Positions 42,998 to 52,845 are shown, counted from the stretch's first letter. The stretch: 64,000 nt of DNA from G963674955 sp963674955 (GCA_963674955.2 CAXXKR010000001.1:62001-126000); one strand, 5' to 3'. A program made the numbers and translations. Notes: generated from the letters alone by a model not told the origin.

Positions 42998-44167
42998 CTA
43001 ATAGCTTTCAATGGCTTCAACCGGTTCGCTGATCAAAAAATCACCTTTTTCGATCCAGCCCTTCAGCTCGTTGGCCACATCCAGGGAGATCGGATAGCTG
43101 GTCACCGGAACAGTGGGCACCTTCTGTCCGTCCAGGATTATCTCGCCCGATTTCAACTCCTCAAAAGTGGAATGCATAAGCACCCTGCCTTCGCCAGCAG
43201 GATAATCGTTTCCGTAATCCTTGACCGGCATCTGGATGTCCGCGTCGGAAACGCCGGTGAACCAAGCCATTTCCTCATTCAGGATGGGAATGGGGATACC
43301 CACGCCCACGGAAAGCGAGCATCCGTAGCCGATAAGGCTCATGCCGCGCAAATACTTGGAAGACATGCCCTTCATTTTGCCCTTGACCATCAGGGTGCCG
43401 GATGGAGTCAGGGGAATTCCGCGCTCGTTGCGCTTGGGGTTTGGCGAGTGCTGGGTTCCGGCTCCGATGACGTAGCCTACTCCGCCGCCCAAAAATATCC
43501 TGGTCCCAAGGCCGATTGTCTTTAAATATGGATCGTTGAACAGGGGCGAAAGTTGGCCCGAAGTGGCGAAGTTCGCGTTGTGGGCATGCGGTTTGAGCGG
43601 ACCCATGTAGGTATATTTCGTCTTGTCGCTCAGGTTCACGGCGCAGTTGTAGTTCTGGTAGCAGTTCCTTGGGTTCAACAGCTCGGCAAAGGGCAGGTCT
43701 TCAAGGGTGATGTCCTTTTCAAGCTCTTTCTTGGGATAGCAGTCCGTGGTGTAGCTTTCGGCGCGAAGATGAACTCTTTTGCCCCTGACCAGATCCTCGA
43801 TGACATGGCCGCCGCCGTACAAAAACCTGCCGGGGTGGACCTTGTTAAGCGGATCGTCCTCGGCCGGTTCGGTGCAGCCAAGATAACCGTCGACCGCCGC
43901 GATGCCCGCAAAGGCTTGCACGTTGTTCAGCCAGATGCGCGAGGCCCTGATCACAGGCTTGCTCTGACCGATATTGAAAAGCATTCCTGAGGAGCACATG
44001 GTGGAAAAGGTTCCGGTGGTCACAACGTCCACCTCTTTGGCCGCCTTGACCTTGCCCATCTTCCTGACGGCGTCGATCATCTCTTCGGCGTTTAATACAA
44101 CAGCCTTTCCTTTCCTGATCCGCTCATTGATTTCCTTGATCGTCTTGTTGACCTTGAAATCCGCCAT
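42998..44167 (-). CDS. Homocysteine biosynthesis protein (COG1900/DUF39)
   Basis: A 389-residue DUF39 protein. The family acts in sulfate reducers and methanogens in a route that makes homocysteine from aspartate semialdehyde and sulfide, usually with an NIL/ferredoxin partner protein. Features are EVDVVTTGTFSTMCSSGMLFNIGQ (about 44-67), glycine-rich segments LGGGVGYVIGAGTQHSPNPKRNE and several conserved Cys (in TMCSSG, GCTEPA). The ATG at 44167 has GGAGGA 3 nt upstream; the frame extends 39 codons farther but without support. It is transcribed away from dnaA and no partner gene is beside it. Confidence 0.9.
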   Translation of the reverse strand: MADFKVNKTIKEINERIRKGKAVVLNAEEMIDAVRKMGKVKAAKEVDVVTTGTFSTMCSSGMLFNIGQSKPVIRASRIWLNNVQAFAGIAAVDGYLGCTEPAEDDPLNKVHPGRFLYGGGHVIEDLVRGKRVHLRAESYTTDCYPKKELEKDITLEDLPFAELLNPRNCYQNYNCAVNLSDKTKYTYMGPLKPHAHNANFATSGQLSPLFNDPYLKTIGLGTRIFLGGGVGYVIGAGTQHSPNPKRNERGIPLTPSGTLMVKGKMKGMSSKYLRGMSLIGYGCSLSVGVGIPIPILNEEMAWFTGVSDADIQMPVKDYGNDYPAGEGRVLMHSTFEELKSGEIILDGQKVPTVPVTSYPISLDVANELKGWIEKGDFLISEPVEAIESY

Positions 44168-44341
44168 GTCTCCTCCGAATATATTGTCCGGCCACGGTAA
44201 AAATCTGTGGCTGATTGGTGAGGTATAGTGTCTGAAAACCCTTTGCAAGGCAAATCCCGCGCGCCTGTTAAAAACTTTTCCCAAAGCTTGGCATCAAGAC
44301 CAATTTAGGGTAGTCTTTCCAAAGACGAACGAGTCAAGGAT

Positions 44342-44395
44342 CAGATAAAAGTCTTAAATAATTTTTTTCATTATTTCAATATCTTCTATTACGCG
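44342..44395. other. AT-rich stretch upstream of dnaA (possible unwinding element)
   Basis: Between 44342 and 44395 nearly all bases are A or T, just before the dnaA start, as expected for a DNA unwinding element. A perfect inverted repeat GTCTTTccAAAGAC lies at 44313-44326. No clear DnaA box cluster (TTATNCACA) is found in 44168-44412 or in the dnaA-dnaN spacer. The origin is therefore not assigned. Confidence 0.3.
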
Positions 44396-44412
44396 TAAAA
44401 AGAATCCCAACA

Positions 44413-45723
44413 GTGAAGCAACCCCTCAGACAACACCTGCTCAAAACATGCAACAACCAGGAACTCATACGTTGGTATGATCCTCTGGGTTTAAGTGTTG
44501 ACAAGGATAATAAGCGCATCATCATATCTTTTCCACATGCTTTTTTCGGACAGTGGTTTGAGGAGAACATACAGGACAAATTCGAGGCCCAATTGGGCAA
44601 TTTTCTGGGTTCCGGATACTCTGTCAAATATAGAAACAACGGATTGGGAACCGAGGGAACGCGTTCGCTGATTCAGGAAAGAACACCCAAAAAAATTGAT
44701 TTTCCCTTTGATGGCCAGTTTATTTTTGATTCTTTTATAATAAATAAAAAGAACTACTTCCCTTTGGCTTCAGCCAAGGAAGTTGCCAAACAGACCGGCT
44801 CTCTTTTTAATCCGTTTGTCATCTGCGGAAAAAACGGATCAGGAAAAACACACCTGTTGAAAGCAATTTCAAACGAAATAAGCAAAAAACACAGCCATGA
44901 AAAAATTCTCCTGGCCTCGATGGACGAAATAAACAACATATACAACGTCAAGTTTTCCGGAAATCTTTTCAAGGCCAGAAACCATTTATTCGAGTATGAC
45001 TTCCTGTTCATCGACGATTTTCATCAGATTCAAAAATACGACAGCCTTCAACAGGAATTCGTGAGCGTTTTCAACCATTTTTATGACAAAAAAAAACAGA
45101 TGGCCTTCTGTTTTCAGGACAAGATTTCAACTTATGAATTCATTGATCCCGCCTTGCGCTCAAGACTGGAATGGGGACTTATAGTTACCTTGAAGCGGCC
45201 GGATCTTGAAATCAGGGTCAACTACGTACAAAATCGCTGCCGCCTGAAAAAACTTCCACTAAACAAGGAACAAATTCTGACATTGGCCCAAAGATTTCAG
45301 GATTTCAGGTATCTGCAGGGAATTCTGCTCAAGCTGTTTGCCTTCAGGGAACTTGTGAGGCGCGAAATAACGGACAAGGATTTCGAACACATTCTGAGCA
45401 ACACCGAGGAAAAATCAACGGATTCAATCACTCCCCAGGCCATACTTTCCATCGTCTCCGAAAACCTCGGGGTGAGCATCAAGGAAATCGTGGGCAGCAA
45501 GCGCCACCAACAAATTGCCCAGGCCCGACAGATAGCCATGTACCTTTGCAGGAACATCCTTGGACTTTCATATCCTGCCTTGGGCCGTGAGTTCGGGGGC
45601 AAGGACCACAGCACCGTTCTCTATTCTGTTAAAAAAACCGAAGAATTGCGAAAGGATGATGATGATTTGAAAAGGGTGTTAAAGGAATTGAAGAATAAAT
45701 GTCTATTGGCGGCCGAACGCTGA
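44413..45723 (+). CDS. dnaA: Chromosomal replication initiator DnaA
   Basis: A 436-residue initiator. Domain I (about 1-75) is recognisable by the LIRWYDPLGL and FGQWFEENIQDK segments; domain II is very short. Domain III is AAA+, with Walker A GKNGSGKTHLL (about 138-148), Walker B FLFIDDFHQI, and RSRLEWGL as arginine-finger region. Domain IV ends with AQARQIAMYLCRNILGLSYPALG and FGGKDHSTVLYS, the DNA-binding signature. The start is GTG at 44413 without a clear ribosome-binding site. Its coding sequence is more AT-rich than the surroundings. dnaN, gyrB and gyrA follow, the standard order next to a chromosomal origin. Confidence 0.93.
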   Translation: MKQPLRQHLLKTCNNQELIRWYDPLGLSVDKDNKRIIISFPHAFFGQWFEENIQDKFEAQLGNFLGSGYSVKYRNNGLGTEGTRSLIQERTPKKIDFPFDGQFIFDSFIINKKNYFPLASAKEVAKQTGSLFNPFVICGKNGSGKTHLLKAISNEISKKHSHEKILLASMDEINNIYNVKFSGNLFKARNHLFEYDFLFIDDFHQIQKYDSLQQEFVSVFNHFYDKKKQMAFCFQDKISTYEFIDPALRSRLEWGLIVTLKRPDLEIRVNYVQNRCRLKKLPLNKEQILTLAQRFQDFRYLQGILLKLFAFRELVRREITDKDFEHILSNTEEKSTDSITPQAILSIVSENLGVSIKEIVGSKRHQQIAQARQIAMYLCRNILGLSYPALGREFGGKDHSTVLYSVKKTEELRKDDDDLKRVLKELKNKCLLAAER

Positions 45724-45858
45724 TTCAAGAGATGTTTACGCTCATGACGACCAGAGGTTGAACCATTTAATGTTCAAAAGTTTTATTATTTATACAAACA
45801 AGTTGCAATCAAATGGAACAAAGAAACAGGTCCTACAAAAAGCAACAAGGAGTTAATT

Positions 45859-47028
45859 ATGTTTTTGAAGGTTGATAGAGATGAAATCATCGAAGGCCTG
45901 CAAAAATCAGCCAACATCATTCCCGCTAAAACTGGAGCCGCTTTTTTAAGGACTATCTGGCTCCGTTGCGCTGACGGGAACCTGAACATAATGTCCACCG
46001 ATTCAAATCTGGAATTCTGCGGTTCATATCCGGCCCAGATCGAGAAAGAGGGTCTGGCCGGAATTCAGGGCCGCGCCTTTTACGATCTTGTGCGCAGGCT
46101 CAACTCCAAGAAAGGCGAGTTGACCATCAAGATCGACGATGCCAATCAAAATGTTCTGGTTGAGCAGGGGATGCGTAAATACAAGCTGCCTGTAAACGAT
46201 CCTGAATGGTTCCAGAAGTTTTCGGATTTTCCAGAAGGGGAAACGGTGTTCTGGTCCGGCGACTTTCTGCATGAAATCATCGAGAAGATTTCATTTTGCA
46301 TCAGCGATGAGGACAGCATGGAGGCCATTGCCTGCATGTATCTTTTGCCCGTGTCCAGCGGCGACGAAAAATATGTCGAGGTCTGCGGACTGAACGGCCA
46401 CCAATTCGCCATGTTCAGGTTCATTAACGACGATATTTATTCCCTTTTGCCCCAGGAGGGAGTCCTGATCCAGAAGAAATACCTGGCGGAGCTTAAGAAG
46501 TGGCTGACCGGCGACGAGATAGAACTGGCCATCAGCAATAAGAGGTTTTTCTTCCGCACGGGCGACAAGAAAGAGACATTCAGCCTGCCTCTTTCATATT
46601 ACCAGTATCCAAACTACCAGAACTTCATAAACAAGCTTGACGAGGACAATGTTTCCAACCTTGAGTTGGACCGAAGCGAGTTGAGCGAGTCCCTTGAAAG
46701 GATTTCCATATTCAACACCGACAGCAACCGCTGCACCCATTTCATGTTTCATCCATCCGAGGTTGTTCTCTACAGCCAGGGGCAGGAGACGGGTACGGCA
46801 ACTGAATCGATTGAAGCGACATTTTCCGGCGACATGGAGCGCATAGCCTTTCCCACCAAGAATCTCATCGAGATAATGAACCATTTCGAGTCGGAGAAGG
46901 TGAAGCTCGTCATTACCGGCGCCGAGGCGCCCTGCGGCATCGTCGGAGACAACGACCCTGAATACAAGGTAATAGTAATGCCCATGATGATTCAGGAAGA
47001 GACCTACTATAGCGAGGAAGAGGCTTAA
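45859..47028 (+). CDS. dnaN: DNA polymerase III beta sliding clamp
   Basis: The 389-residue ring subunit tethers the replicative polymerase to DNA. Three repeats of the clamp fold fit the length, which is slightly above the usual 366-375. It starts MFLKVDRDEIIEGLQKSANIIP and ends VIVMPMMIQEETYY with a short acidic extension (SEEEA); the MPM segment near the C-terminus is conserved in clamps. AAGGAG is 7 nt before the ATG. It lies 135 bp after dnaA and directly adjoins gyrB without spacing, suggesting one transcript. Confidence 0.93.
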   Translation: MFLKVDRDEIIEGLQKSANIIPAKTGAAFLRTIWLRCADGNLNIMSTDSNLEFCGSYPAQIEKEGLAGIQGRAFYDLVRRLNSKKGELTIKIDDANQNVLVEQGMRKYKLPVNDPEWFQKFSDFPEGETVFWSGDFLHEIIEKISFCISDEDSMEAIACMYLLPVSSGDEKYVEVCGLNGHQFAMFRFINDDIYSLLPQEGVLIQKKYLAELKKWLTGDEIELAISNKRFFFRTGDKKETFSLPLSYYQYPNYQNFINKLDEDNVSNLELDRSELSESLERISIFNTDSNRCTHFMFHPSEVVLYSQGQETGTATESIEATFSGDMERIAFPTKNLIEIMNHFESEKVKLVITGAEAPCGIVGDNDPEYKVIVMPMMIQEETYYSEEEA

Positions 47029-49428
47029 ATGACCCAAACCAAGAATTCTTACAATGCCGACAGCATCACCATTCTGGAGGGCTTGTCGGCTGTTAGAAAA
47101 CGCCCGGCCATGTACATCGGTTCCACCGATGCCCGCGGCCTGCACCATCTTGTCTATGAGGTGATCGACAACTCCATTGACGAGGCCATGGCCGGTTATT
47201 GCAGCAAGATAACAGTCAAGCTGCACATGGACAATTCAGTGACCGTTACGGACAACGGTCGCGGCATTCCCGTCGACATGCATCCCAAGGAAAACAAGCC
47301 GGCCCTGGAAGTGGTAATGACCATTCTCCACGCCGGAGGAAAGTTCGACAACGAGTCATACAAGGTTTCAGGAGGCCTGCACGGTGTCGGCGTATCGGTT
47401 GTCAACGCCCTTTCCGAATTCATGGAAGCCACCATCAAGCGCGACGGCAAGACATATCGCCAGAAATATGAAAGGGGCGTTCCGGAATATCCGGTGGAGG
47501 AAATCGGCGAGTCGAACACCACGGGAACAACAATACGTTTCAGGCCGGACGAGGAAATTTTCGAGACCAACAATCTTGAATTCCTGGTGCTCAGAAAGAG
47601 GTTCAAGGAGCTTGCCTATCTGAACAAGGGCCTTGAGATCGAATTCATAGATGAGCGCAGCAACGAGAAAGAGGTTTACAAGTTTGAAGGCGGAATAAAG
47701 TCTTATGTTGCGGACATCAACTCCGGTTACGGACAAGTCTGCGATGTGCTTTACGGAATAAGCGAAAGCGACAATGTGATCACTGAATTCGCCGTGCAGT
47801 ACAATACCGGGTACAAGGAAAACATGTACACTTTCGCCAACAACATCCGCACTATAGAAGGCGGAACGCACCTTGTTGGCTTCAAGACCGCCTTGACCAG
47901 GGCGCTGAACACCTACATCCAGAACGCGGATGTGCCCAAGAAGCTGCAGCACAAGCTCACTGGAGACGATGTGCGCGAGGGTCTGACCGCGGTCATATCC
48001 GTGAAGCTGCCCATGCCCCAGTTCGAGGGGCAGACAAAGACCAAGCTCGGCAACTCCGAGATAGCAGGCATGGTTTCGGGCATGGTCTACGAGAAGCTTT
48101 CACAGTTTTTCGAAGAAAATCCCAAGGAAGCCAAGTCGATAATCGAAAAGGTCGTGGACGCGGCCAGGGCCAGGGAAGCCGCCAGGAAAGCCAGGGACAT
48201 CGTCCGGCGCAAGGGCGCCCTTTCGGACAACTCCCTGCCCGGAAAACTCGCCGACTGCCAAAGCAAGGACCCCAAGGACTCGGAGATATTCATCGTCGAG
48301 GGAGATTCCGCCGGAGGTTCCGCCAAACAGGGCAGGAACCCGAAGAACCAGGCCATACTTCCGCTTAGAGGAAAAATATTGAACGTGGAAAAGACCAGGT
48401 TCGACAAAATGCTTTCCAACAAGGAAATAAGGGCCATGATAACCGCGCTGGGAGTGGGCATCGGCCAGGAAGAAGACGACAAGGACTACGACAAGCTCAG
48501 GTATCACAAGGTTGTGATCATGACCGACGCCGATGTTGACGGTTCCCATATCAGAACCCTGCTTTTGACCTTCTTCTTCAGGCAGTACGAGGAACTGATC
48601 AACCGCGGCAACCTGTTCATCGCCCAGCCCCCTCTTTTCAGGGTGCACAAGGGCAAGTTCGAGAAGTTCATCAAGGACGAGCCGGAACTGGAGGCCTTTT
48701 TACTCCAGGAGGCGGGCAAGAGCATCCAGATTCGGGCCGAAAACGAAAAAGTCCTGGACGAGAAAGCCATGTTCGAGTTGATGGACTCCATTAGATTCAT
48801 CAAGCACAACGTTTCCGAGGCCCAGAATGCCGGAGTGGGCGAGAATCTTTTCATGATACTGCTCAATCACGAGGACAAGATCACCTTCAGGTATTTTGAA
48901 AAGAACGACATCAAGGATTTCAAGGGCTACATGTCCAAAAACGGCTACAAGGTCGATCTGGACATTCAAAAGGACGAGGACACGGAAAAGGAACGCACCT
49001 TTGTGGTTTTTGAAAGCGACAACGGCCACAGAACCAGGTTGGCCATGGAGTTCTTCAATGCCAAGCTTTACAAGAAGACCTTTGATACCCACAGGGAAAT
49101 TCTGAAAAATTGCGGCGGAATCGATTTCGTGCAGATCGCCCGGGGCGAGGAAGTGCCTGTAACAGGGTTGTTCAACCTGCATGAATCCGTGCTAGCCGAA
49201 GCCCATAAGGGATTCGGAATCCAGCGCTACAAAGGTCTGGGCGAAATGAACCCCGACCAGCTCTGGGAAACGACCATGAATCCCGAAAAGCGGACCATGC
49301 TTCAGGTGACCATAGAGGACGTCGTGGAGGCGGACGAGATTTTCGTCAGCCTCATGGGCGACAATGTGGAGCCGCGCAGGGAGTTCATCGAAAAGAACGC
49401 CCTGGCCGTGCAGGATCTCGATATTTAA
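47029..49428 (+). CDS. gyrB: DNA gyrase subunit B
   Basis: A 799-residue ATPase subunit of gyrase. The GHKL ATPase domain has VYEVIDNSIDEAMAG (about 40-54), VTDNGRGIPVD and GGLHGVGVSVVNALS (about 112-126). The TOPRIM domain has VEGDSAGGSAKQGRN (about 424-438) and DADVDGSHIRTLLL (about 502-515), and the C-terminal tail ends with MGDNVEPRREFIEKNA. It starts directly after the dnaN stop. The first part of the protein and the QKL-type loop residues agree with GyrB, and the adjacent gyrA has a GyrA box, so ParE is unlikely. Confidence 0.96.
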   Translation: MTQTKNSYNADSITILEGLSAVRKRPAMYIGSTDARGLHHLVYEVIDNSIDEAMAGYCSKITVKLHMDNSVTVTDNGRGIPVDMHPKENKPALEVVMTILHAGGKFDNESYKVSGGLHGVGVSVVNALSEFMEATIKRDGKTYRQKYERGVPEYPVEEIGESNTTGTTIRFRPDEEIFETNNLEFLVLRKRFKELAYLNKGLEIEFIDERSNEKEVYKFEGGIKSYVADINSGYGQVCDVLYGISESDNVITEFAVQYNTGYKENMYTFANNIRTIEGGTHLVGFKTALTRALNTYIQNADVPKKLQHKLTGDDVREGLTAVISVKLPMPQFEGQTKTKLGNSEIAGMVSGMVYEKLSQFFEENPKEAKSIIEKVVDAARAREAARKARDIVRRKGALSDNSLPGKLADCQSKDPKDSEIFIVEGDSAGGSAKQGRNPKNQAILPLRGKILNVEKTRFDKMLSNKEIRAMITALGVGIGQEEDDKDYDKLRYHKVVIMTDADVDGSHIRTLLLTFFFRQYEELINRGNLFIAQPPLFRVHKGKFEKFIKDEPELEAFLLQEAGKSIQIRAENEKVLDEKAMFELMDSIRFIKHNVSEAQNAGVGENLFMILLNHEDKITFRYFEKNDIKDFKGYMSKNGYKVDLDIQKDEDTEKERTFVVFESDNGHRTRLAMEFFNAKLYKKTFDTHREILKNCGGIDFVQIARGEEVPVTGLFNLHESVLAEAHKGFGIQRYKGLGEMNPDQLWETTMNPEKRTMLQVTIEDVVEADEIFVSLMGDNVEPRREFIEKNALAVQDLDI

Positions 49429-49521
49429 TTAAAAAGCAGCCCTGGAAGGCTTTTGTTTTTCCATGGTTTTCAGCTGCGGTTTGAACGGTCTTGGACCGGC
49501 CCGCGCAGATAAGGAGGATTG

Positions 49522-51963
49522 ATGGATAACTCCATTACCATTGAAGAAGAACTTAAGAAATCATATCTTGAGTATTCTCTGAGTGTTATAATAGGCAGGG
49601 CCATTCCGGACGTCAGGGACGGCCTCAAGCCGGTGCACAGGCGCATTCTGTTTGCCATGCACGACCTGGGGAACAGCTACAACCGGGCCTACAAGAAATC
49701 CGCCCGCGTTGTCGGTGACGTGATAGGTAAATACCACCCCCACGGCGATTCAGCCGTGTACGACGCTTTGGTGCGCATGGCCCAGGAATTTTCCATGCGC
49801 GACCCCCTTGTGGACGGACAGGGAAACTTCGGTTCCATCGACGGCGACTCTGCGGCGGCAATGCGTTACACCGAGGTTCGCATGGCCCGCCTTTCCAGCG
49901 AGTTTCTGGCCGACATCGAAAAGAACACGGTTGATTTCCGCGCCAACTACGACAACTCCCTGGAGGAACCGTCCGTTTTGCCCACAAAGGTGCCCAACCT
50001 GCTCTTGAACGGCACCGCAGGCATCGCGGTCGGCATGGCCACCAACATTCCGCCCCACAACCTGGGAGAGCTGGTGGACGGGACCATGCTGGTCCTGGAC
50101 AACCCTGACTGCGGCATGGATGAGCTTACGGAGCTGGTGAAGGGGCCCGACTTCCCCACCGGGGGAACAGTTTTCGGAGGCAAGGGACTCAAGGAGGCCT
50201 ACGCCACGGGACGCGGCAGCATCAAGATTCGCGGCGTGGTCAACGTGGAGGAGCGCAAGGGCAACAGGGAATCCGTGGTCATAACCGAAATACCCTACGC
50301 CCTGAACAAATCCACTTTGGTGGAGAAAATAGCCCAGCTGGTCAACGAAAAAAAGATAGACGGCATCACGGACCTGAGGGACGAGTCAGACAGGAACGGC
50401 ATCCGCATCGTAATGGACCTCAAGCGCGGGGCCATTGCGGATATCGTCGTCAACTCCCTGTACAAGTTCACGCAGCTGGAAACATCCTTCGGCATCAACA
50501 TGATGGCCGTTGTTTCCAACAGGCCCATGCTTTTGAACCTCAAGCAGGTGCTGGAATATTTCCTTGAGCACAGGCGCGAGGTCATAATCCGCAGGACGCG
50601 CTTCGATCTGGACAAGAGCGAAAAGCGCGCCCACATTCTCGAAGGCCTGCGCATCGCCCTGGACAACATCGACGAAGTGGTCAAGCTGATCAGGGCCTCC
50701 AGGACCGCCCAGGACGCCAAGGAAGCGCTCATGGACAGGTTCGGATTGAGCGAGATTCAATCCCAGGCCATCCTGGACATGCGCTTGCAGCGCCTGACCA
50801 ACATGGAGCACGAAAAGCTCATAGAAGAGTACACGGAGCTTCTCAAGCGCATCGAGTACTTCAAGAGCATTCTTGAAAACGAAGACGTGCTCAAGGGCGT
50901 GATTCGAGACGAGCTTGCGGGCATCAAGGAAACCTACGCCTCCCCCAGAATGACGGAGCTTCTTGATATCAATCCGCACGACATCAACATCGAAGACCTG
51001 ATCGCCGACGAGGAAACGGTTTTGACCCTCTCCAGGCGCGGCTATATCAAGCGCACCCCCCTTTCCAACTACCGGCAGCAGCGCAGGGGCGGAAAGGGCA
51101 TTGCCGGTGTCCAGACCGGGGACGGCGATTTCGTGCACTCCTTCATGATGACCACCAACCACCAGACCCTGCTTCTTTTCACAAACCTTGGGCGCATGTA
51201 CCAGCTCAAGGTCTATCAGGTTCCGGAGGGCAGCCGTTACGCAAGGGGCGCGCACATCGCAAACCTGCTTCCCCTGGCCAAGGACGAGCACATTGCTGCG
51301 GCCCTTTCCATGCGCGAGTCCGAAGACGAGGGCTACTTCCTCTTCGTCACCAGACGGGGCATGGTCAAGCGCTCCAGCGTGGAACTTTACTGCAACTGCC
51401 GCTCTACTGGCATCAGGGCCGTGAACCTCAAGCCGGACGACGAATTGATGATGGTTCGGGAGGTCGAACCCAAATCCGACGTGCTTCTGGTCACGGAACA
51501 GGGAATCGCCATACGCTTCAACATCAAGGATGTCAGGCCCATGGGCCGGAACACCGCCGGAGTCAAGGGCATAGCCTTGCGCGGCAAGGACCGGGTCATG
51601 TCCGGGGTCATCGTGGACGACCCGGAACGCGACCAGATCATCACCGTGGCCGAAAAGGGCTACGGAAAGCGGACGTCCATAGACCAGTACAGGGTCCAGA
51701 CCAGGGGCGGGAAGGGCATCATCAACATGAAGGTGACGGCCAAGACCGGCAAGGTCCTGGACGCCAAGATGGTCAACGAAAACGACGAGGCCATTCTCCT
51801 GACCACCGAGAACAAGATCATCCGCATGTCCGTGTCCGAGGTAAGCCTGGTCGGCCGCGCAACCCAAGGAGTCCGTCTGGTGAGGCTGGAAGACAAATCG
51901 GCCAAGGTCGCCGGTTTTGATCTGGTGCTGGATGAAACAATGGACAACGACACCATCGATTAG
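49522..51963 (+). CDS. gyrA: DNA gyrase subunit A
   Basis: A 813-residue subunit that cuts and rejoins DNA. The catalytic Tyr is in AAMRYTEVRMA at about 119, preceded by GKYHPHGDSAVYDALVRM (quinolone-resistance region). The C-terminal beta-pinwheel has the GyrA box QRRGGKG (about 519), which marks gyrase rather than topoisomerase IV. The start is ATG 49522, with AAGGAGG at 49511-49517; an overlapping TTG at 49519 is less likely. A 93-bp spacer without terminator separates it from gyrB, and a lipoprotein gene follows after 3 nt. Confidence 0.96.
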   Translation: MDNSITIEEELKKSYLEYSLSVIIGRAIPDVRDGLKPVHRRILFAMHDLGNSYNRAYKKSARVVGDVIGKYHPHGDSAVYDALVRMAQEFSMRDPLVDGQGNFGSIDGDSAAAMRYTEVRMARLSSEFLADIEKNTVDFRANYDNSLEEPSVLPTKVPNLLLNGTAGIAVGMATNIPPHNLGELVDGTMLVLDNPDCGMDELTELVKGPDFPTGGTVFGGKGLKEAYATGRGSIKIRGVVNVEERKGNRESVVITEIPYALNKSTLVEKIAQLVNEKKIDGITDLRDESDRNGIRIVMDLKRGAIADIVVNSLYKFTQLETSFGINMMAVVSNRPMLLNLKQVLEYFLEHRREVIIRRTRFDLDKSEKRAHILEGLRIALDNIDEVVKLIRASRTAQDAKEALMDRFGLSEIQSQAILDMRLQRLTNMEHEKLIEEYTELLKRIEYFKSILENEDVLKGVIRDELAGIKETYASPRMTELLDINPHDINIEDLIADEETVLTLSRRGYIKRTPLSNYRQQRRGGKGIAGVQTGDGDFVHSFMMTTNHQTLLLFTNLGRMYQLKVYQVPEGSRYARGAHIANLLPLAKDEHIAAALSMRESEDEGYFLFVTRRGMVKRSSVELYCNCRSTGIRAVNLKPDDELMMVREVEPKSDVLLVTEQGIAIRFNIKDVRPMGRNTAGVKGIALRGKDRVMSGVIVDDPERDQIITVAEKGYGKRTSIDQYRVQTRGGKGIINMKVTAKTGKVLDAKMVNENDEAILLTTENKIIRMSVSEVSLVGRATQGVRLVRLEDKSAKVAGFDLVLDETMDNDTID

Positions 51964-51966
51964 AAA

Positions 51967-52755
51967 ATGCAGAAACAGACACGCAAGCTGATCCTTCTGC
52001 TGTTGGTGCCCATGATTCTGGTTGGTTGCACTCAGGACGGAACCTTCGACCAGGACATATTGGCGGCCCGGGAGGCCTATGATAAAGGCTTCTACCTTGA
52101 GGCCGAGAGCAGTTACGAGCGATACCTGCAAAAGGAGCCGGAGGGCAAATTCAGGCGCGAGGCCTGGACCAGGCTTTTGGAAATAGCCCGCAACGTCAAG
52201 GGCGACAGGGAAAAGGCCATAGGCCTTTTGGAGGCCATGTACCTTGAGTTCGGCGACGACAAGGCGGCGGTCTACGACCTGATGTTCGACCTCGGGGTTC
52301 TTTATGAATTGCAGGGCGACAAGACCAAGGCTCTTGAATCATGGGAAAAGTGCCTTGAGATGTCTGCGGGCGACCAGCAAAAGACCATCAAGGTCCAGTT
52401 GCGCATGGTCAGCATATACAGAACCCAGAAGCACTACGATCTGGTTTTGGAAATGCTCCAGGGCTGCAATGAGATTGAAACCGATCCGGTGACGCGGGCC
52501 AGGTGCCTTTTCGAGCTTGCCCAGACTTACGGGTATACGAGAAACCTGAACAAGGCCCGCGGCATACTGGAAGAGATACTTGAAATAAAGGAAGCGCCGG
52601 ATGAAATCCGGGACCTTTCCATTTTCCTGCTGGTGGACGTGTATGAAGAAGCCGGGGAACTGGTCAGGGCGCGCAGGTTGCTGGAGTCCGTCAAGGGCAC
52701 CTATCCCAACCCCAAGGCCGTGGAGTCCAGGTTGGAAAGCCTGCAAGGCAAATAG
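51967..52755 (+). CDS. TPR-repeat lipoprotein
   Basis: A 262-residue protein with a lipoprotein signal (MQKQTRKLILLLLVPMILVGC, lipidated Cys at 21) and helical repeats of TPR type throughout: AAREAYDKGFYLEAESSYERYL, LGVLYELQGDKTKALESWEKCL, FELAQTYGYTRNLNKARGILEE and VDVYEEAGELVRARRLLES. It lies in the envelope and likely holds other proteins together. It is the last gene of the dnaA-gyrA unit, a common location for a Tpr lipoprotein in this group. It resembles no enzyme. A bidirectional terminator lies after the stop. Confidence 0.88.
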   Translation: MQKQTRKLILLLLVPMILVGCTQDGTFDQDILAAREAYDKGFYLEAESSYERYLQKEPEGKFRREAWTRLLEIARNVKGDREKAIGLLEAMYLEFGDDKAAVYDLMFDLGVLYELQGDKTKALESWEKCLEMSAGDQQKTIKVQLRMVSIYRTQKHYDLVLEMLQGCNEIETDPVTRARCLFELAQTYGYTRNLNKARGILEEILEIKEAPDEIRDLSIFLLVDVYEEAGELVRARRLLESVKGTYPNPKAVESRLESLQGK

Positions 52756-52766
52756 CGGCCGCCTTT

Positions 52767-52797
52767 GATTAGACAATAAAGAAGATTAGACAATAAA
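52767..52797. repeat. Tandem 14-bp direct repeat before the terminator
   Basis: GATTAGACAATAAA occurs at 52767-52780 and again at 52784-52797, separated by 3 bases. It looks like a small local duplication in the spacer after the lipoprotein gene. Confidence 0.6.
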
Positions 52798-52827
52798 AAA
52801 GGCCCTCGTCAGGAGGGCCTTTTTTTG
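52795..52827. terminator. Bidirectional terminator between the TPR lipoprotein and glnA
   Basis: GGCCCTC at 52801-52807 pairs with GAGGGCC at 52813-52819 around a 5-nt loop, extended by A6 before and T7 after. U-runs occur on both strands, so it ends both convergent genes. Confidence 0.94.
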
Positions 52828-52845
52828 TTGCCGATCCGGGACCGG

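Noticed and set aside
45790..45798. TTATACAAA as a DnaA box in the dnaA-dnaN spacer
   Set aside because: One site with one mismatch in an AT-rich spacer is expected by chance; no second site is near it.
52767..52797. The 14-bp duplicate as part of a CRISPR or mobile element
   Set aside because: Only two copies 3 bp apart, with no terminal repeats, array or transposase gene.
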